This document shows positions 12,081-27,100 of a DNA stretch of 64,000 nt, piece after piece. The position numbers and the translations under genes are program-made. Origin of the DNA: Antedon mediterranea (lineage: Eukaryota; Echinodermata; Crinoidea; Comatulida; Antedonidae); NCBI RefSeq assembly GCF_964355755.1, contig NC_092670.1, forward strand, positions 40,597,795 through 40,661,794, read 5' to 3'. Position 1 is the stretch's first letter; the number at the start of each line of letters is the position of its first letter. The notes beneath the pieces were generated by a model. That model was given only the letters and a program-made list of their open reading frames with translations, searched no databases and was not told where the DNA came from.

Positions 12081-12985
12081 TGTGCTATAATTGGTAGAGT
12101 TTAAATTTAAGAATAAGTTTCAACTTATTTCACCCTGACAACAAACCTGTAAAATAAAACGGACAAAGCATTAAGAACACCATGACGTCATATTGCGTTT
12201 AAGTACATACAGAGTGTTGCAACAGAATGATGATCAAAACAGATACGAGCGCGCATCAATTATTATTATTACTACTGTTTCTTTTCTCGTTTGTTAGAGA
12301 CACTGCAATTAATCTGCTATACGCGATTGTATCTGGATCATAGACTTATGGCCATGGTCTTTCAAATGTATGGGTACATGTAATGTATGGCCCATGGTAG
12401 GATATAATAGCCCTACTCGTGGAATTACAGGACAAGCACTTTAATCACCTAAATGGGTACTACATCAAGTATAGTAGTCACGTCCTGGTGGTGTGTTGGC
12501 AACCCACACACGCGCGCTGCATGTTGCCAACTGTTACTGTACTTAATAATGTTCAAGTTCCTGTTTAAGGTTTATATAATTCACCCTGGGCTAACTATCA
12601 AGTCATAGACACGTTGAAGATTCCCAGCAAAAATCGATTTTTATTGTTACAAATACAAACTATATCAACATACGTAACTAGTCACTTTATAATTAATATT
12701 GATTTATAATCAATTATTCTGTTTGCTCACGACTTCACTGTAACGTATTCTACAGTTTACTCGTTCTTATTTCTGTCTGGATTTAAGTACCGTATCATCT
12801 AATTAATATTGATTAGGATTGCTTTAATTAATTGTTAGTGTAAACATGTAATAAAATAATAACGGCTATAGAATTGGTTATTCAATAAGTTAGTGCATTG
12901 CGGTATCCAAGGCCAGAATATGGAGAGGCGTACTATACTTTGAGATTAATATGTAGGCTTAAGCATCGCTTATGCGGTTATATAG

Positions 12986-13112
12986 TCAGTTTGTCGGTAC
13001 GTCCGTGCGATCCTTTATTTACAATAGTTCTACCTAGACTTCGGCCTAGAGTCAGTTTGTCGGTACGTGCGATCCTTTATTTACAATAGTTCTACCTAGA
13101 CTTCGGCCTAGT
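12986..13112 (+). repeat. Tandem duplication of about 62-66 bp
   Basis: Two adjacent units starting gtcagtttgtcggtacgt and ending acctagacttcggcctag. The corresponding spot in unit 2 (about 31384) has only a single partial unit, so the duplication probably postdates the segmental duplication. Confidence 0.75.
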
Positions 13113-15651
13113 ATCATGATCTCTAATAAATTGTACTTACTATTTTAAAATTAAAATCCCTTCTTGTTGTTGAGATCAACGGTCATACAAAAGGCACATT
13201 TAAGGTTGTGATGGTTGACATAGGTAAATATTCGTTTGGTTTTGTCGAGCCTGGCCTTTTCAACTGTAAGATAAAAAAATAGTTTGAGCAAACATACCGA
13301 GGCCTATGTTTTAACCATTCAATACACACGATGTAGGCCTGTACGTTACAAGTGGGCGTTCACAACGAAACAACTTCTCTTACATAAAGGAGGAAACATT
13401 CAACAACGATAGGGCCAAGTAGTTCTATCTGAGCTGATCGTCTGAACGGTCTGCGCAAACGCATTGAAACTAAACGCGCGCGTATACTTCGTGCGTAAAC
13501 ACTACTGTTGATATGGCAACCAAACCAGACGACGAAATCGTGCTCCTAAACGCAACCATGCGCTTACCGTTATACTTAGCGACGTACACGTCGTATAAAA
13601 GTCAAACGGATTGGTAAGAAATTCTTTCAAAAAATTACAACCAAATAACAACTTGAAGGTTTGGTACAATAAAACACGATAAAAAGTTCTTTTTTAAAAT
13701 TCCACTGATCAGCCTCAGAGCTATGTCACGTACGTCTTACCTCAATAGTATGCCACAGTCGTATGGTTTGATTATCGCTACTAACCCTTTATTATAGTAC
13801 AGCAGTGTTATGCTAGGTATTATATAATTGTTGTTCCGTGAAGTCCAAACTTCCGTAATTACTGACGCGTTCATTCAAAAGTATTGCGTTAAATTCCAAA
13901 AAAAGAACACAGGAGGATTGGTAGAGGCTCAGTCTTCTCTCTCTCTCACACAATAATATGGTAATCCTATGTTTGGAACCACGCGAGGGATAAGGCTTTA
14001 GTTTTTGTATTGTTTCTGTTGCCAAAAATGCATTGTAATGGTTAATATGATTATTATAGTAGAGTACAGTTATGCAGTACAGAGTACAGGACTGTACCAT
14101 TTTTATTTAATTTTTATACATGGTTAGAGTAAAATGAATAAATATAATTCAACGATTTTATTACTATGTTATAGAAAATTATTTACGCTTTAACAACTTG
14201 TATACGGTGGTCTTTGTAATCGAAACAAGATATAAAATAGACGAAAATATCGATGAATGTACTACATACAATAGTGGGCATTCCAGGGACTGCTGGATCA
14301 GTGCAGTGCGATGTATTAATAGAAATAAGGCTTGGTTTCCACTACGACGCAGCGCAATTACGTACGCGCAACGCAGGAAGTGAGTTGTTCACAATCACAA
14401 GCGACAGTTCAGATGGTCCTCCTCCTTCTTGCGTTCGTCCAAGTGAGAACCAATTTTAAAGCAGGTAGTCTAAGCCAATAGAAATGATAAAGTAAAATTC
14501 ATGCGAAATAACCTCACGAATATTTCACATTGATCACATCTATCTTTGACTACATTAATTTTAAATACAATACAAGCAGTCGACTAAAATATATGAAACA
14601 AGTGTGACGTACACATAACATCTACATACGTTTGACGTTATTATACTTTAACTATAGGCTCTCATCGTCCAAAGTGAACCAGCATACGTTACTACTGCCC
14701 CCTGATTCACTCGCCTCAGTAAAAGCGCAACCCTCCACAATGTGACGTGAGACATAACGTGTTTCAGGTGTTCAGAAAAGAGAAATCGACAACTTTTTTT
14801 ATAAAAGGGTTGTACGGTATTGATTGGTATTGATTGATGACATCGGTGGCGTATCACCTGTTGTGATGATGGGATATGAAAATCAAAGCGTAAAGCAATA
14901 AATTACCTTCAAATTATGCTCTTATATTGTATGTATTTGAGGTTTAATATTATGAAGCCTTTTGTTAAAGAAACATTCGTCATGAGACGCAAAATTGACG
15001 CACGCGTACCAAATTATCAGCGATTGAACGCGCGCGTCAAATCATGTATTACGTCATTTCCAATTTTTGTGTGTTGGATTGTCTGTTTTATTACCTTTGT
15101 TGAGTAAAGGTGCAGACAATTCAAAGCGAGTTTATCAGATAATTCCAAAATATACCCCGAGTCCAATCAAAAACGTTATCAACACGTCCTTAAAATCTAT
15201 GTGGATAAAAAAACTTCGTGAGAAAGTTTGATTATGCTAAATGTCAATTATTTACACTTAAAAATCACCGAATTCAGCACTATTGCACTCAGAATAAATA
15301 CGTCTATCTTTATACCATCATCATACAGTAGGACTAACGCGTCAACCATGCATGTCACAAAACGAAAATTAGTGTTGTGTGAACGGAGCCTTATGCATCG
15401 CGTGTAACGTTGTTCAATTGCATTCACACTTCACTGAATAACATACCAATCATTCCAATGCATTATTTCCGATAATTATACGAAAATTGTCCGCTATTTG
15501 AATTTATTAGTTTGTACAAGGTACTCCTCAATGAATCTGAAATATAATTTTAAATCAGTCATAAATAATCGATATTATTTCAGCGGGTTTCAATTGATCC
15601 TAAAAAATACATACACACATAATTATTTTATTTGATTTAAGATTGCACGGT

Positions 15652-15915
15652 TAGGTTTTTTTCCCACTTGGTGAACGCAATGCAACGACGCAACGCAATT
15701 GTTGACCAATCACAAGCGACAGCTAGGTGATCGCCTCTGATCGTTCAAAATAGGCCTACTTTCTTATCGTTCTTCCTTGCGTTTTGCGTACGATATTGCT
15801 GATGTACGCAACGCACGCGCAATTTCAACAATGCATGCAATAAGCGACGGAATTTTTAGAAGTTGCTTGTGATTGGACAAATTACTTTACGCGTGCGTCC
15901 GTCCTTGTGGCTGCG
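15652..15915. mobile_element. MITE family B copy, spacer
   Basis: Carries acgcaatgcaacgacgcaac, gttgaccaatcacaagcgac and, on the other arm, gcttgtgattggacaaatta with gcgtgcgtccgtccttg. It is the inverted CCAAT and GCAACGC arrangement of family B. The right part is retained in unit 2 near 31857-31900, so a rearrangement border runs through this element. Confidence 0.55.
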
Positions 15916-17518
15916 TCTTCTCAATGATGTTTCTCTCTGATACTAAGTTAAAATCACCTACATGGGGCTATCGAGTACGTCTGAACTCATGCGTGCGTCG
16001 TAGGCATACTTTGCTATTCTTGTATTCACGCCCAAAATAACGATGGTGAAAAAGATAAGAAGCTGACAATAATAAAGCGTTAAGAAAAACATGCATACTG
16101 TGACTGACTAAAAGGATTTGATAATAAGAAGAGATTGTTATCAAGCTGTCATAGATATACATCGATATGTTACGTCTCTATACAAACTATTCGTATTTTG
16201 AGGATTTGAATATGAATTATTATTATAGATATGAATAAATAGAGTAAATCAATATTTATATTAATCAAATCAAATCCAATCAAAACATTCATTCTTCATA
16301 CCATACTTACTATTGAATATGTTATAATACGCAACTCGCGGCGCGGTATGCTGATTAATTAATTAAATATGACTGAGAGAGAGAGAGAGGCAGTAATTTG
16401 CGCGCTGGCGTATGTTAACGCGCGCGTCACATGCTAACACGTCACACAGGCGTGATTCTATAAATCATCCCGCTACTACGGATATAATAATTATTGTCAG
16501 ATACTACTCCGTACAACGATATATTTTGACAGAATGATGATCTTGTTATTGAAAAATGCACAATAGTTTACCTTGCAAGGCATGTACAGGTGTGTGATGA
16601 CAATGCACGTCTGCAACCGGTAAACATCAAATGTTTATTTCAAATGTCATTAACAAACAATCGACACATCTACAAGGTTTATCAATTATATCGAAACAGT
16701 TTAATTAAACTTAATATCACTTTACAAGTGCACTTAATTATAAGTGAGTTCATTACAGGTTAATTTACTTGGATATTTGTATGTTCAATCTCGGTGTCCT
16801 TGTTAGAAATATTCAGCTACAAATTTGAAACCGAAGGCCGGGTTTTGGGAGAGGATAACGCAGCCTACACGTCCACGGAAGATCATGTTGAGTTTATGCG
16901 CGCGCGTATCGTTATCATCAATATTTGAACGCGGGCGTGAACGTTGGTGTGCGCGCGTGTTGTTATGATCAATATTTTAACGCGGGCGTGTCAGATTATT
17001 TTCTTCATCACATTCATAGTAAATATAACAAGAATTGTAATGACAAACAAAAGGCTGATAATGTCAACAATATCATCGGTTGCATTAATCTACTTGTGAT
17101 CTATTTTGATATTAATTTAATCTCACCCAGTTAAAATGAGTCAGGAAAATTTGAAACTAATCCGTCAAATCTCAGTGGGTTAAGTTTGTTACTTTTTAGA
17201 ATCAAATAATTATCACAAAGAAGCCAATAAGAAGACAGCTTAATTGATTAACTAGCTAACAAATATTTACAAATTAACTAAACATCTATCGACCTCGGAT
17301 TTAATTGTTATTGTCATTCCGAAAATAGAATTAAAAAAATCAAAATCAAACACAAGAAAGAAGACAAAGCTTGAGGACACACGACTACATGCTGGATTAA
17401 ACAAATGACTATATACAAGACGGTCGGTTTATTATCCTATTATTCAATGTCTGGACCTTTTTCATACAAATTAGTTTCGGGTTTTATTAAAAAAAAAAGA
17501 AATTAAAAAAAAAGAAAG

Positions 17519-17625
17519 TTTACATTTCGCGCACGCTAAGCAAGTAATGACCAATCACAAACGATCAACCGAACTTTTACTTTTGATTGGTCAAATTACT
17601 TGCGTTGCTCGTACGTTCTATAGGA
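17519..17625. mobile_element. MITE family B copy, spacer
   Basis: Short copy: tgaccaatcacaaacgatca is followed by the inverted arm tttgattggtcaaattactt and gcgttgctcgtacg. It lies in a block present only in unit 1. Confidence 0.6.
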
Positions 17626-19854
17626 CATACATATACATAACATATAGGAATCTTTACTGAATTGGCTATCTAAAATAATGTACTATGTTATAACGCACAT
17701 GTTACTAGTAACCACCATAATGGGTTATAAAACAAGAAACGCTTTTGGCATACAAAATGCTACTTGTTTAACACATCACCATCGCATAACATTAGCATTT
17801 ATACTAATACCGTATCTAAGTAACTTAACATAAGATCAGATCTAAATAAGACCTGTTCTAATCTAATACAATACACTATCAGCTTACTTACCAGATCAAC
17901 TCTCATTTACAGAATAAATAGTAGAAGGTTTACGGTTGTTAAATTACTGTTACTCGTCACAAATTACTCTACTAGTCCTACTGTAGTGGAAATTTTTCTG
18001 ATCTTTACAAAACACTATGCAAGTGAGTTGAATCGATTAATAACGCGATACAATACTGAACTGAACGTTCTACAACATGTTATTCAGATGAACTTAATGA
18101 TCTATGCTTGTCAATATTACAATATATCCGTAAAAGTATTATTGGATAATAAAATCAATAAGTACGGTGATTGACCGACATAGGTCCACCTTCAAATCGC
18201 AATAATATCGTTGGTTTTGTGTACGTACATTAAAGTTTTAGCATGCAGTTTTATAATAGGTTATTGTTATTGAGCCAAACGAATGCATGCTACATTGAAA
18301 ACAACGGTTATGCGGATTTTAACCCTCACATAAACTTATAAAGTACTTTACTAATAATAGGCCATGCTATGGAATTGTTCGTTACTACGAATAAAACACA
18401 AATCTGCCGTGCTCTTAAAATTTGAGTTAATTGACACCATAAAAAAACACTTATCGCATTCGCGTCATGCTTGCGTCAAGAACGCACCTCCAACGCGTTC
18501 AAAGCAAACGCAGCAGCATTTGGGCGCGCAGCGCCGTAGACGCGTTCAAAGCAGCAAACGCATCAACGTTATTCAAATCAAATTATAAAAAATGTCGAAG
18601 TAAACATACCGATACCTTGCGTAGATGAGATGATTGTACCACACGACAGGGAACTGATTTGATAGATTAAAAGACCATCATCGAAATATATAATAAAAAG
18701 AATAACGTATCACCATAGTAACAATGGTAGGCGGTTCTTCGTTGCAAGAACAATGTATCGTTGTTGTACCAGACATTAATACTGTTTACAGTTTTAGGTT
18801 TCAGAATACACTGAATTTTTTCTCTTTGATTCTTCTCAGAAAACATCGATTATTGTGTTTTACGCGTGCCCATTTATCATTACCGTCCGTGTGCTGCGAT
18901 GCATCCGTTTCACTGGACTCAAAGGAAGCATTATGTACCGTTTATATAATTATCAAGTATTCCGTCACATTGTGTCAAGGTCTTGCCTCGGTTGCGCCTC
19001 GGTTAGTTTTTCCACACAACGTTCACAGTTGCCGTAGAGGTATTATAATGAACACCATTTATACATGCATTTGGTCATGAGTGCTGCTGCGATATTTAAT
19101 ACCAGTTTATATATTCGGTCTATTGTATCTCAACGCTATGGAGAGAGTAGTGCGTTTTGACAGTGTTTTCGAAGGATACATAGTCAATTAAGTACACGGT
19201 CATTTTGGTTGTACCTACGCAAAGTGGTTAAACGCAACGCAAGGTCGTACGCGCGACGCAAGGGCATACGCGCAACGCAAGTGAGTTGACCTCCTATCAT
19301 CACCGTGTGAATCACGGATGATCCATTGTGTCTCCCCCTAAGCTACGTTCACATTGCCCGGATTCTGGTCCGGTGGCCGGATAAAAAAAACCGGATAAAT
19401 GGGTTTAGTGTTTAAGAATGAAACCGTTCCTAACGCATATCCCTACCGGATTCCGTTCGGATTTGATCCGGTGCACGAATTCATAGCGATGTATCCGAGA
19501 GAGAGAGAGAGAGGCTGCTCAAACATTAATATATTCAACGAAGTCTCCGCACCAATGGATATAACAACAGCGAACTCGTGGGAAATGCATCTGCGTGAAA
19601 TGACGCGAATCGGTATTTTATAACAGAGTGAGGTAATGACTACAATTTTTTTCGCTTCAGTATTGAAATGTTTTATGAATTACACTATCATCACAGATCA
19701 AGTTATGAATATAAACAAAATCAATCGAATGATTATTCAATTAAGAACTGAATAACCGCATAAGTTGTCTGTAATAATACATTATAATATATTTGTACGT
19801 ATTAATTATTTATTTTCTATTTTCCAATCCATTGGCGGTGAGGTACCTCCCAAT

Positions 19855-20000
19855 ATCGTGGTGTTGTACGCATCACGCAACACAAGTTGGGTTAACCAAT
19901 CACAAGTAACAGCTGGTTTTGGCGCGCAACGCAGTAACTTCTTACGCTCTAAGTAATTTTACCAATCATCCAAACTATCGCGTGTGATTGGTCAACTCAT
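19855..20000. mobile_element. MITE family B copy, spacer
   Basis: Contains gttaaccaatcacaagtaac and the opposing gtgtgattggtcaactcatg arm with GCGCAACGCA sequence between. It lies upstream of the SLC17 copy 1 start, in a block absent from unit 2. Confidence 0.6.
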
Positions 20001-21199
20001 GATTCATTCATAGACCTATATGACGTCATTATAGTTTGAACTATTCCGGAGCATTACGTGTGATGACGTAACAACAACTTTTTAACCATGTGAACTGTAA
20101 AAACATCTGTAAACAATTCATCTAAGGTTGATTTATTTATTAAAAATGAAATTAAACACGATGATTCACAACATTACCATTATGTATGCAGCATAGCATG
20201 AATTCCCAGCCAGCAACTCATTACAGATGTCACCACTTAAGTCACACTGGGGCCATTATAAAAGTGTTAATGTTATAGAGCTACATTAAACATGTATTTG
20301 ATATCAAAGGCAACATGATTAGACATTTTGTTGTAAGGAGGCCAAGGCAGATTATACACCCACGCCAACACTATCCAACATTCATATAGTCGATTGATCA
20401 TGCTTCACGATAATGATAGACGATAAATAGATAAACATAAGAATTAGAACTATAGGATAACCATTATGCTGTCTGTGATGTGATGAAATAATATATTATC
20501 CAATCAAATGACGTCATGATCCAAAATCCACATCCATTTTACTGCTCTTCTTACTTAATCGGGCACCATAAATGGAGGAACATTTTTCTAATTTCTTTTA
20601 TTTTATGTAGGATGCAATATTATTTATCGTCGATCGTTATCGTCCTATTAAATGCGGCTTGTTCGCTAAACCCTTCCCATCAGAGTGGAGCACTACCTCT
20701 CATCAAAAGATATCCTTTTTAGTTAGGAAAATATAACAATTAGAAATTAAAGAAAGACCTATCTACAGATCATGAGTTTCATAAAATGAGTAAAACATTT
20801 TAACAAAAGAAGAAAGAAATAAACGGCTTACCTTGATTTTTAAAAGTGTTTCATTTGCCTGTAATGACGTCAGAAATTAAACAAGAACAAATAAAAGTAC
20901 ATGCTATTATGATATTGATCTTTGATATCCTTCTGTGGCGGGGAAGAGAGCGATAGGTGAAGTTTTGTGGTGAACTTTCAGTGCGCCCACTGTTGTCGTA
21001 AAAACTTTTTAGTTTTAGTCTCCCTCACGTGGTATGGAGTGTCAGGTGACCTCCGATGTTTTGGTTGAGTGGAAATCGCTCGAAATCGTCGTCGATAAGT
21101 TATTTTAGCAATAATGCAATATTTAATTTGATAAATTATTAGAACTTTTTAATTGTATATTACATTTCAATTATATTCCTTTATTCCAGTTAATGCAGA

Positions 21200-24100
21200 A
21201 TGTCGGGTGATTCGGAACATTCTGTGTATTTAGAGAGATTAAAAGGTAGGCTAGCCTAGCCTATAGCTAGGCATGATGCAGCTAGGCCCCACTGCAGCAG
21301 TGGAATGCAGTGTCAGTATGACAGACAGCTCACTCTCTGTCAGCTCACTCTCTGTATTGTGTATAACAATAGTAGGCTTAGCCTACTACTAGGCCTACTA
21401 TGATGATAGGCTTGGGTAGATAGAAAGAGTGTGTGTGCGGTATTGCGTCCAGAACAGAGACCATCATGAGGAGTTGGCCTAGCAGAGTGAGTGGTGTATT
21501 GATTGTCGTAGTGGTGCCGCAACAATCAAAAAATTATATGCAGCTTTGAACATGACATGTATCATGTACGGTATTTAAAGTGTGTACAATAATACATTAT
21601 TTTATATACAGTATTAATTATCTCTCTCTCCTTGCAAACGCCTTTGTTTGGTGTACATTACAAATATTAATTGATTGTTTATGGGTTACGAGAAAATAAT
21701 ATTATTTTTTTTAATTTCAATGTAAACAAAGTTTACTATTATTTTGTATTTACAGAACGGATACCACACATTATATCATGTCGGTATGTGTTAGCTATTA
21801 TGGGCTGTTTAGGCTTTGTGAATGTATATGCTATGAGAGTTAACTTGAGCGTCGCCCTTGTTGCCATGACAGCATCAAACGACACAGCTGATAATTATAC
21901 AAATGCTGAATGTCCGGCTGAAACATACAATTCAACAGCAGATCAGGTCAGAAAAATAATTAATTGAGATTATTATTATAACTAGAAGGGCACTCAGAGA
22001 GCGCAAACCTTCATCTAGACATAAGAATATGAATGTGTTCCCATACAGCTATGAAACCATCCTTTAAAATCTTATGAAAATCGGGTAATTACTTTTTGAG
22101 TAATCATGCTAACTAACAAATATAGAAAGAAATACACAAACAATCAGGCATGAAAACATAACCTCCTCCTTGACAGATGTAATAAATATTATTGCCAAAC
22201 TAAATCCTATAGTCAATATTAATTTTTTATTAAAATTGTATTCAATTTTTCTTCCTCAGGGCGAGTTTGATTGGGACCAAAATACACGAGGACAAATCCT
22301 GTCTTCATTCTTTTACGGATATTTGATTACTCAAATACCAGGAGGGTGGCTTGGTGGGATCATCGGAGGCAAACATTTGTTTGGTGTTGGTGTGTTATGT
22401 ACCACAATTTTTACTTTACTTACACCTCTAGCAGCCAGAGCTGGTGTCAGTTATCTTATTGCCCTCCGTATATTAGAAGGCCTAGGTGAGGTAAGCTGGT
22501 TATTGTTATATTTAGTCATCAGTTAACAAGTTATAATACTGTAACTAAACTATACAAAATGTAATTCCGTAATTTTTTTATTTTGTTTAAAATATATTTT
22601 ATAGTCTATATCGTGCCTAGCTTACCTGTATAAACCGACAATAGCCTAGGTTATAGGTATGTACACTTCACTTGCTCTTTAGTAACTTACTCCCACCGCC
22701 GACTAGTTCTAGTCCGGTGCTAATCTGGCTATTGTCGGTTTATACAGGTAAGCTAGCACTCATAGACTACTAACACCACTACTGGTTATACAGGTAAGCT
22801 AGCACTCATAGACTACTAACACCACTACTGGTTTGTGTAATATTACTACTACTTACTTGTCTGATGTTAAGTTAAATTTAAAATTTAAGTATTTTTTATT
22901 AAATATTATTTGATACAATCATTAGTAGTTATTTTGTTCTTGTGAAACCAGGCTTAAAGCTCTATATTGAGCTTATTTGGTCTTTTCCAGGCTTTGCATC
23001 TTGTATTTAATACTTTGAATTATTCTGTAACAAATTTGACTGAAGAGACTACCCAGTACAATAATAATAAATAAATAAATAAAAACCTAGATAATAATCA
23101 TAAGCTACAGATTGTTAATGGTTTTATTTTCAGGGTGTAACGTTTCCAGCGATGCATGCAATGTGGGCACATTGGGCGCCACCTATTGAACGCAGTAAAC
23201 TCATTGCTATAACATATGCCGGTATAGTTACATTTCTTAATACTCTATATGACCAGCTGGAAAACACTGTATTATCTTTGTTTACATCTAATCTTAATTT
23301 TATTCAATCATAAATTCATAATATAACCATAATAATGTGTATAGTACAGTTATGTAAGGTTATAAAGTGAGACACCAGAGACACCTTGTAACATATAGTT
23401 ACAATTGTTCTGAATAGGTTTTAGGGGATGGCTTTATGCAATTTTCTTTAAATAGCTGTCTGTGTTTGTTCTTTTCAGGCTCTCAACTAGGTACAGTACT
23501 TTCCAATCCTGTATCTGGCTGGCTATGCTCAACAACCTTTCTAGGTGGATGGCCTTCTGTCTTCTATATATTTGGTATGTTTTTATATTCATATTTTAGG
23601 GAAGAAACTATGCATGTTTTCAGAGTAAAACCCTTGACATCTTTGTACTAGGCATAAAAAAAAAACATTTTTGCACGGTTTAGCTACTGTAGTTTCCCAT
23701 ATCCTGGATAGCAGAAATAGATGCATGGTGGACTGTGCCGATAGCAAACAAGACACCTAACATGGACTATCTGCATGGTAAATACTAACTACGCTCACTG
23801 CCGACCAAAATAGTTATACACAGCACAAGCACTTTCTTTTAACGAAAGACGGTACTGTATTAAAGATGTATTCCTGCTACATCTATACATTTCTATGATA
23901 TCTCCAAGTTTGAAAGAAATGAATATTTTGATTATTTTCACAGGAACCCTTGGCCTTATTTGGTTTGTGCTGTGGACAGCGTTGGTTCACAACACCCCAG
24001 CTGAGCATCCTAGAATATCACCTGAAGAACTAGAATATATTGAGAAATCTATTGGCGGAAAAAAAGGAAAAGTATGAAGTATATTTTTTTAATAACTCTG

Positions 24101-27100
24101 TCTACACTAACAAAAATGTGATGTGTATATGGACATGGTGATGTCATATCACTACCATATTTGGCTATATCACTACCATATTTGGGCACATCATACTTTT
24201 TTGTCAAACTATTTTTAATAGTGTAGACTTTAGAGATTCTTAAAAAAACAAATTACTGTAACAGGTAATAAGCACTGTCTTGCAATCACTCCAAAAGCAA
24301 ACAAAAAGGATACATAAATATACAGTATTATAGTATTATATGATGATGAACTTGCCTAAGCTCTGATATGATTTTTCTTTTCATACAGGCTATAATACCA
24401 CCATTGTTAGCAATGGTTAAGTCTCCTTGTTTGTGGGTAATCAGTATTTCTCACTTTGCCAATAATTATGGCTTCTATACAATGCTTACAAATTTACCAG
24501 CATATATGAAGAATATATTGGGATTTGATATCACTAAAGTAAGTACAAATAAACTATTTATATTGTATTTAATTTGTGACTAAATATGTGTCTATTTTAC
24601 CAATATTCTGTATCAATCGTTGAGAAAGATGGTGGTCTAAAGTGTTTGTGATCAAATCTTTAAATAAATTGTGGAATATTTCGTTAATTAGACAGAAATC
24701 AAATTAAAATTGGTAGTGCTAAATGTTGCGAAAGATGATAGATATTAAATTAACAGATAGAGTGTGTAACACGAAAATATACGAGATAACAAAACAAGAA
24801 GAATGGAGTAAAAGAATTAAACGAAGGAGACTAAAATGGTATGGACACATAATTAGATTACCGGATGATACCCCTATCAAACAAACAATGAAGGAAACTA
24901 ACAGGAAAGTAAAACGACCCGTAGGAAGACCAAGAAATAACTGGATGAATCAAATAAAGAAAGACTTACAAGGACTAGTAGACACTAACACAATAACAAA
25001 CCATCCTGCCATAAACAGAAAAAAATGAAAACAAATTGTGGAAAGCGTAATGTCGGAAGACGGAAAACGTTAGCAACAAACAAAGTGCTGCATAGGGAAA
25101 AAATGTACATATAAAGATATCTTTATATGTACATTTTTTCCCTATGCAGCACTACCAATTTTAATTTGATTTCTGTCTAATTAACGGCATGAACCTTATT
25201 CTCAGTACTGTATATATGAATATGGCATTATTTGGCAAGTATCACACAAATTTTGTGTCACATATGACTTCTGTATCAAAGAATTATATTAAATACAGCA
25301 TCATATGTGAAATTGTTCCTATGATACAAGAATCACATGTAATACATAAGTGACGCTATATCACACAATTTGTCTGATACAGTGTGAAGAATTGACAAGT
25401 ATAAGATGTGTATCTCTTTTTAATAACCACTATTTGTTTACTTCTAGACTGGTTATCTATCAGCCGTACCGTACATGTTCAACTGGTTGATTATCATAAC
25501 TGGTGGTCTGGTGGCCGACTACTTAAGATTTCATAGAATTTTAAGTACAACAAACACAAGAAAATTATTTAATACTTTGGGTATGTACACTTATATTGTA
25601 TACATAAAAGAAATGAACATGTAGAGCCTTTTCCACATAGACTATCTTTATCACTACTTTAATGAATGGATGAGAATGGTTATGAGAAAGAATGTGACTC
25701 AACCCAGTGGTTGTGAGAAAGAATGTGACTCAACCCAGTGGTTGTGAGAAAGAATGTGACTCAACCCAGTGGTTGTGAGAAAGAATGTGACTCAACCCAG
25801 TGGTTGTGAGAAAGAATGTGACTCAACCCAGTGGTTGTGAGAAAGAATGTGACTCAACCCAGTGGTTGTGAGAAAGAATGTGACTCAACCCAGTGGTTGT
25901 GAGAAAGAATGTGACTCAACCCAGTGGTTGTGAAAAAGAATGTGACTCAACCCAGTGGTTGTGAGAAAGAATGTGACTCAACCCAGTGGTTGTGAGAAAG
26001 AATGTGACTCAACCCAGTGGCTGTGAGAAGGAATGCAAGATTACTAAACCCAGTAGAGTTTGATTTGTAAATAATTTTACAAATTATAAAATTAAATGTT
26101 CATGTTATTTTCAGGTATGACACTGCCAGCGACGTTCCTTGTACTCACAGGATACGTTGGTTGTAATAAGCCTTTAGCGATTACGTGTTTGATTGTAGCA
26201 GTTGCCTGCGGTGGATTCTCCATGTCAGGATTTAATGTAAATCATTTAGATATCGCACCAAAGTACGCTGGCGTGCTGATGGGATTCTCAAATACTATAG
26301 CTACGATTCCCGGCTTCGTTGGCCCAACAATTGTTGGCGTTCTAACTGAAAACAATGTAAGTTGGATTGCCAATTTCTTACATCAATTCAACATTTTGCT
26401 TAAAGACTTCATTACAACTTAATACCACTACCTACATAAGCAGACGCAACTTAATACCACTACCTACATACGCAGACACAACTTAATACCACTACCTACA
26501 TAAGCAAACACAACTTAATACCACTACCTACATAAGAAGACACAACTTAATACCACTACCTACATAAGCAGACACAACTTAATACCACTACCTACATACG
26601 CAGACACAACTTAATACCACTACCTACATAAGCAGACACAACTTAATACCACTACCTACATACGCAGACACAACTTAATACCACTACCTACATAAGCAGA
26701 CACAACTTAATACCACTACCTACATACGCAGACACAACTTAATACCACTACCTACATAAGCAGACACAACTTAATAACACTACCTACATAAAGCAGACAC
26801 AACTTAATACCACTATCTACATAAGCAGACACAATTTAATACCACTACCTACATAAGCAGACACAACTTAATACCACTACCTACATAAGCAGACACAACT
26901 TAATACCACTACCTACATAAGCAGACACAACTTAATACCACTACCTACATAAGCAGACACAACTTAATACCACTACCTACATAAGCAGACACAACTTAAT
27001 ACCACTACCTACATAAGCAGACACAACTTAATACCACTACCTACATAAGCAAACACAACTTAATACCACTACCTACATAAGCAGACACAACTTAATAACA

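Larger units (their letters stand above)
12081..21199. promoter_or_regulatory. 9.1-kb spacer between divergent FAM167-like and SLC17 genes, copy 1
   Basis: No coding exon is supported. Both genes should start here: a 5' UTR acceptor for the FAM167-like gene lies near 12147, and one for SLC17 at 21188-21189 (ttattccag), conserved in copy 2. A conserved block (ggtatggagtgtcaggtgac, about 21032-21051) may be part of a 5' exon or promoter. The spacer holds family B MITEs near 14331-14460, 15652-15915, 17519-17625 and 19855-20000, a GCAACGC-rich tract near 19212-19280, and a 65-bp duplication at about 12986-13112. Blocks absent from copy 2 are about 13.55-15.84 and 17.15-20.99 kb. Confidence 0.5.

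Noticed and set aside
12898-13089. 63-codon frame in the copy 1 spacer
   Set aside because: It spans a tandem duplication, is not conserved in unit 2 and has no recognisable domain.
24723-25028. Possible extra exon or independent gene in SLC17 copy 1 intron 7
   Set aside because: The peptide is a retrotransposon ORF2 tail, is bounded by inverted repeats, and is missing from the paralogous intron.
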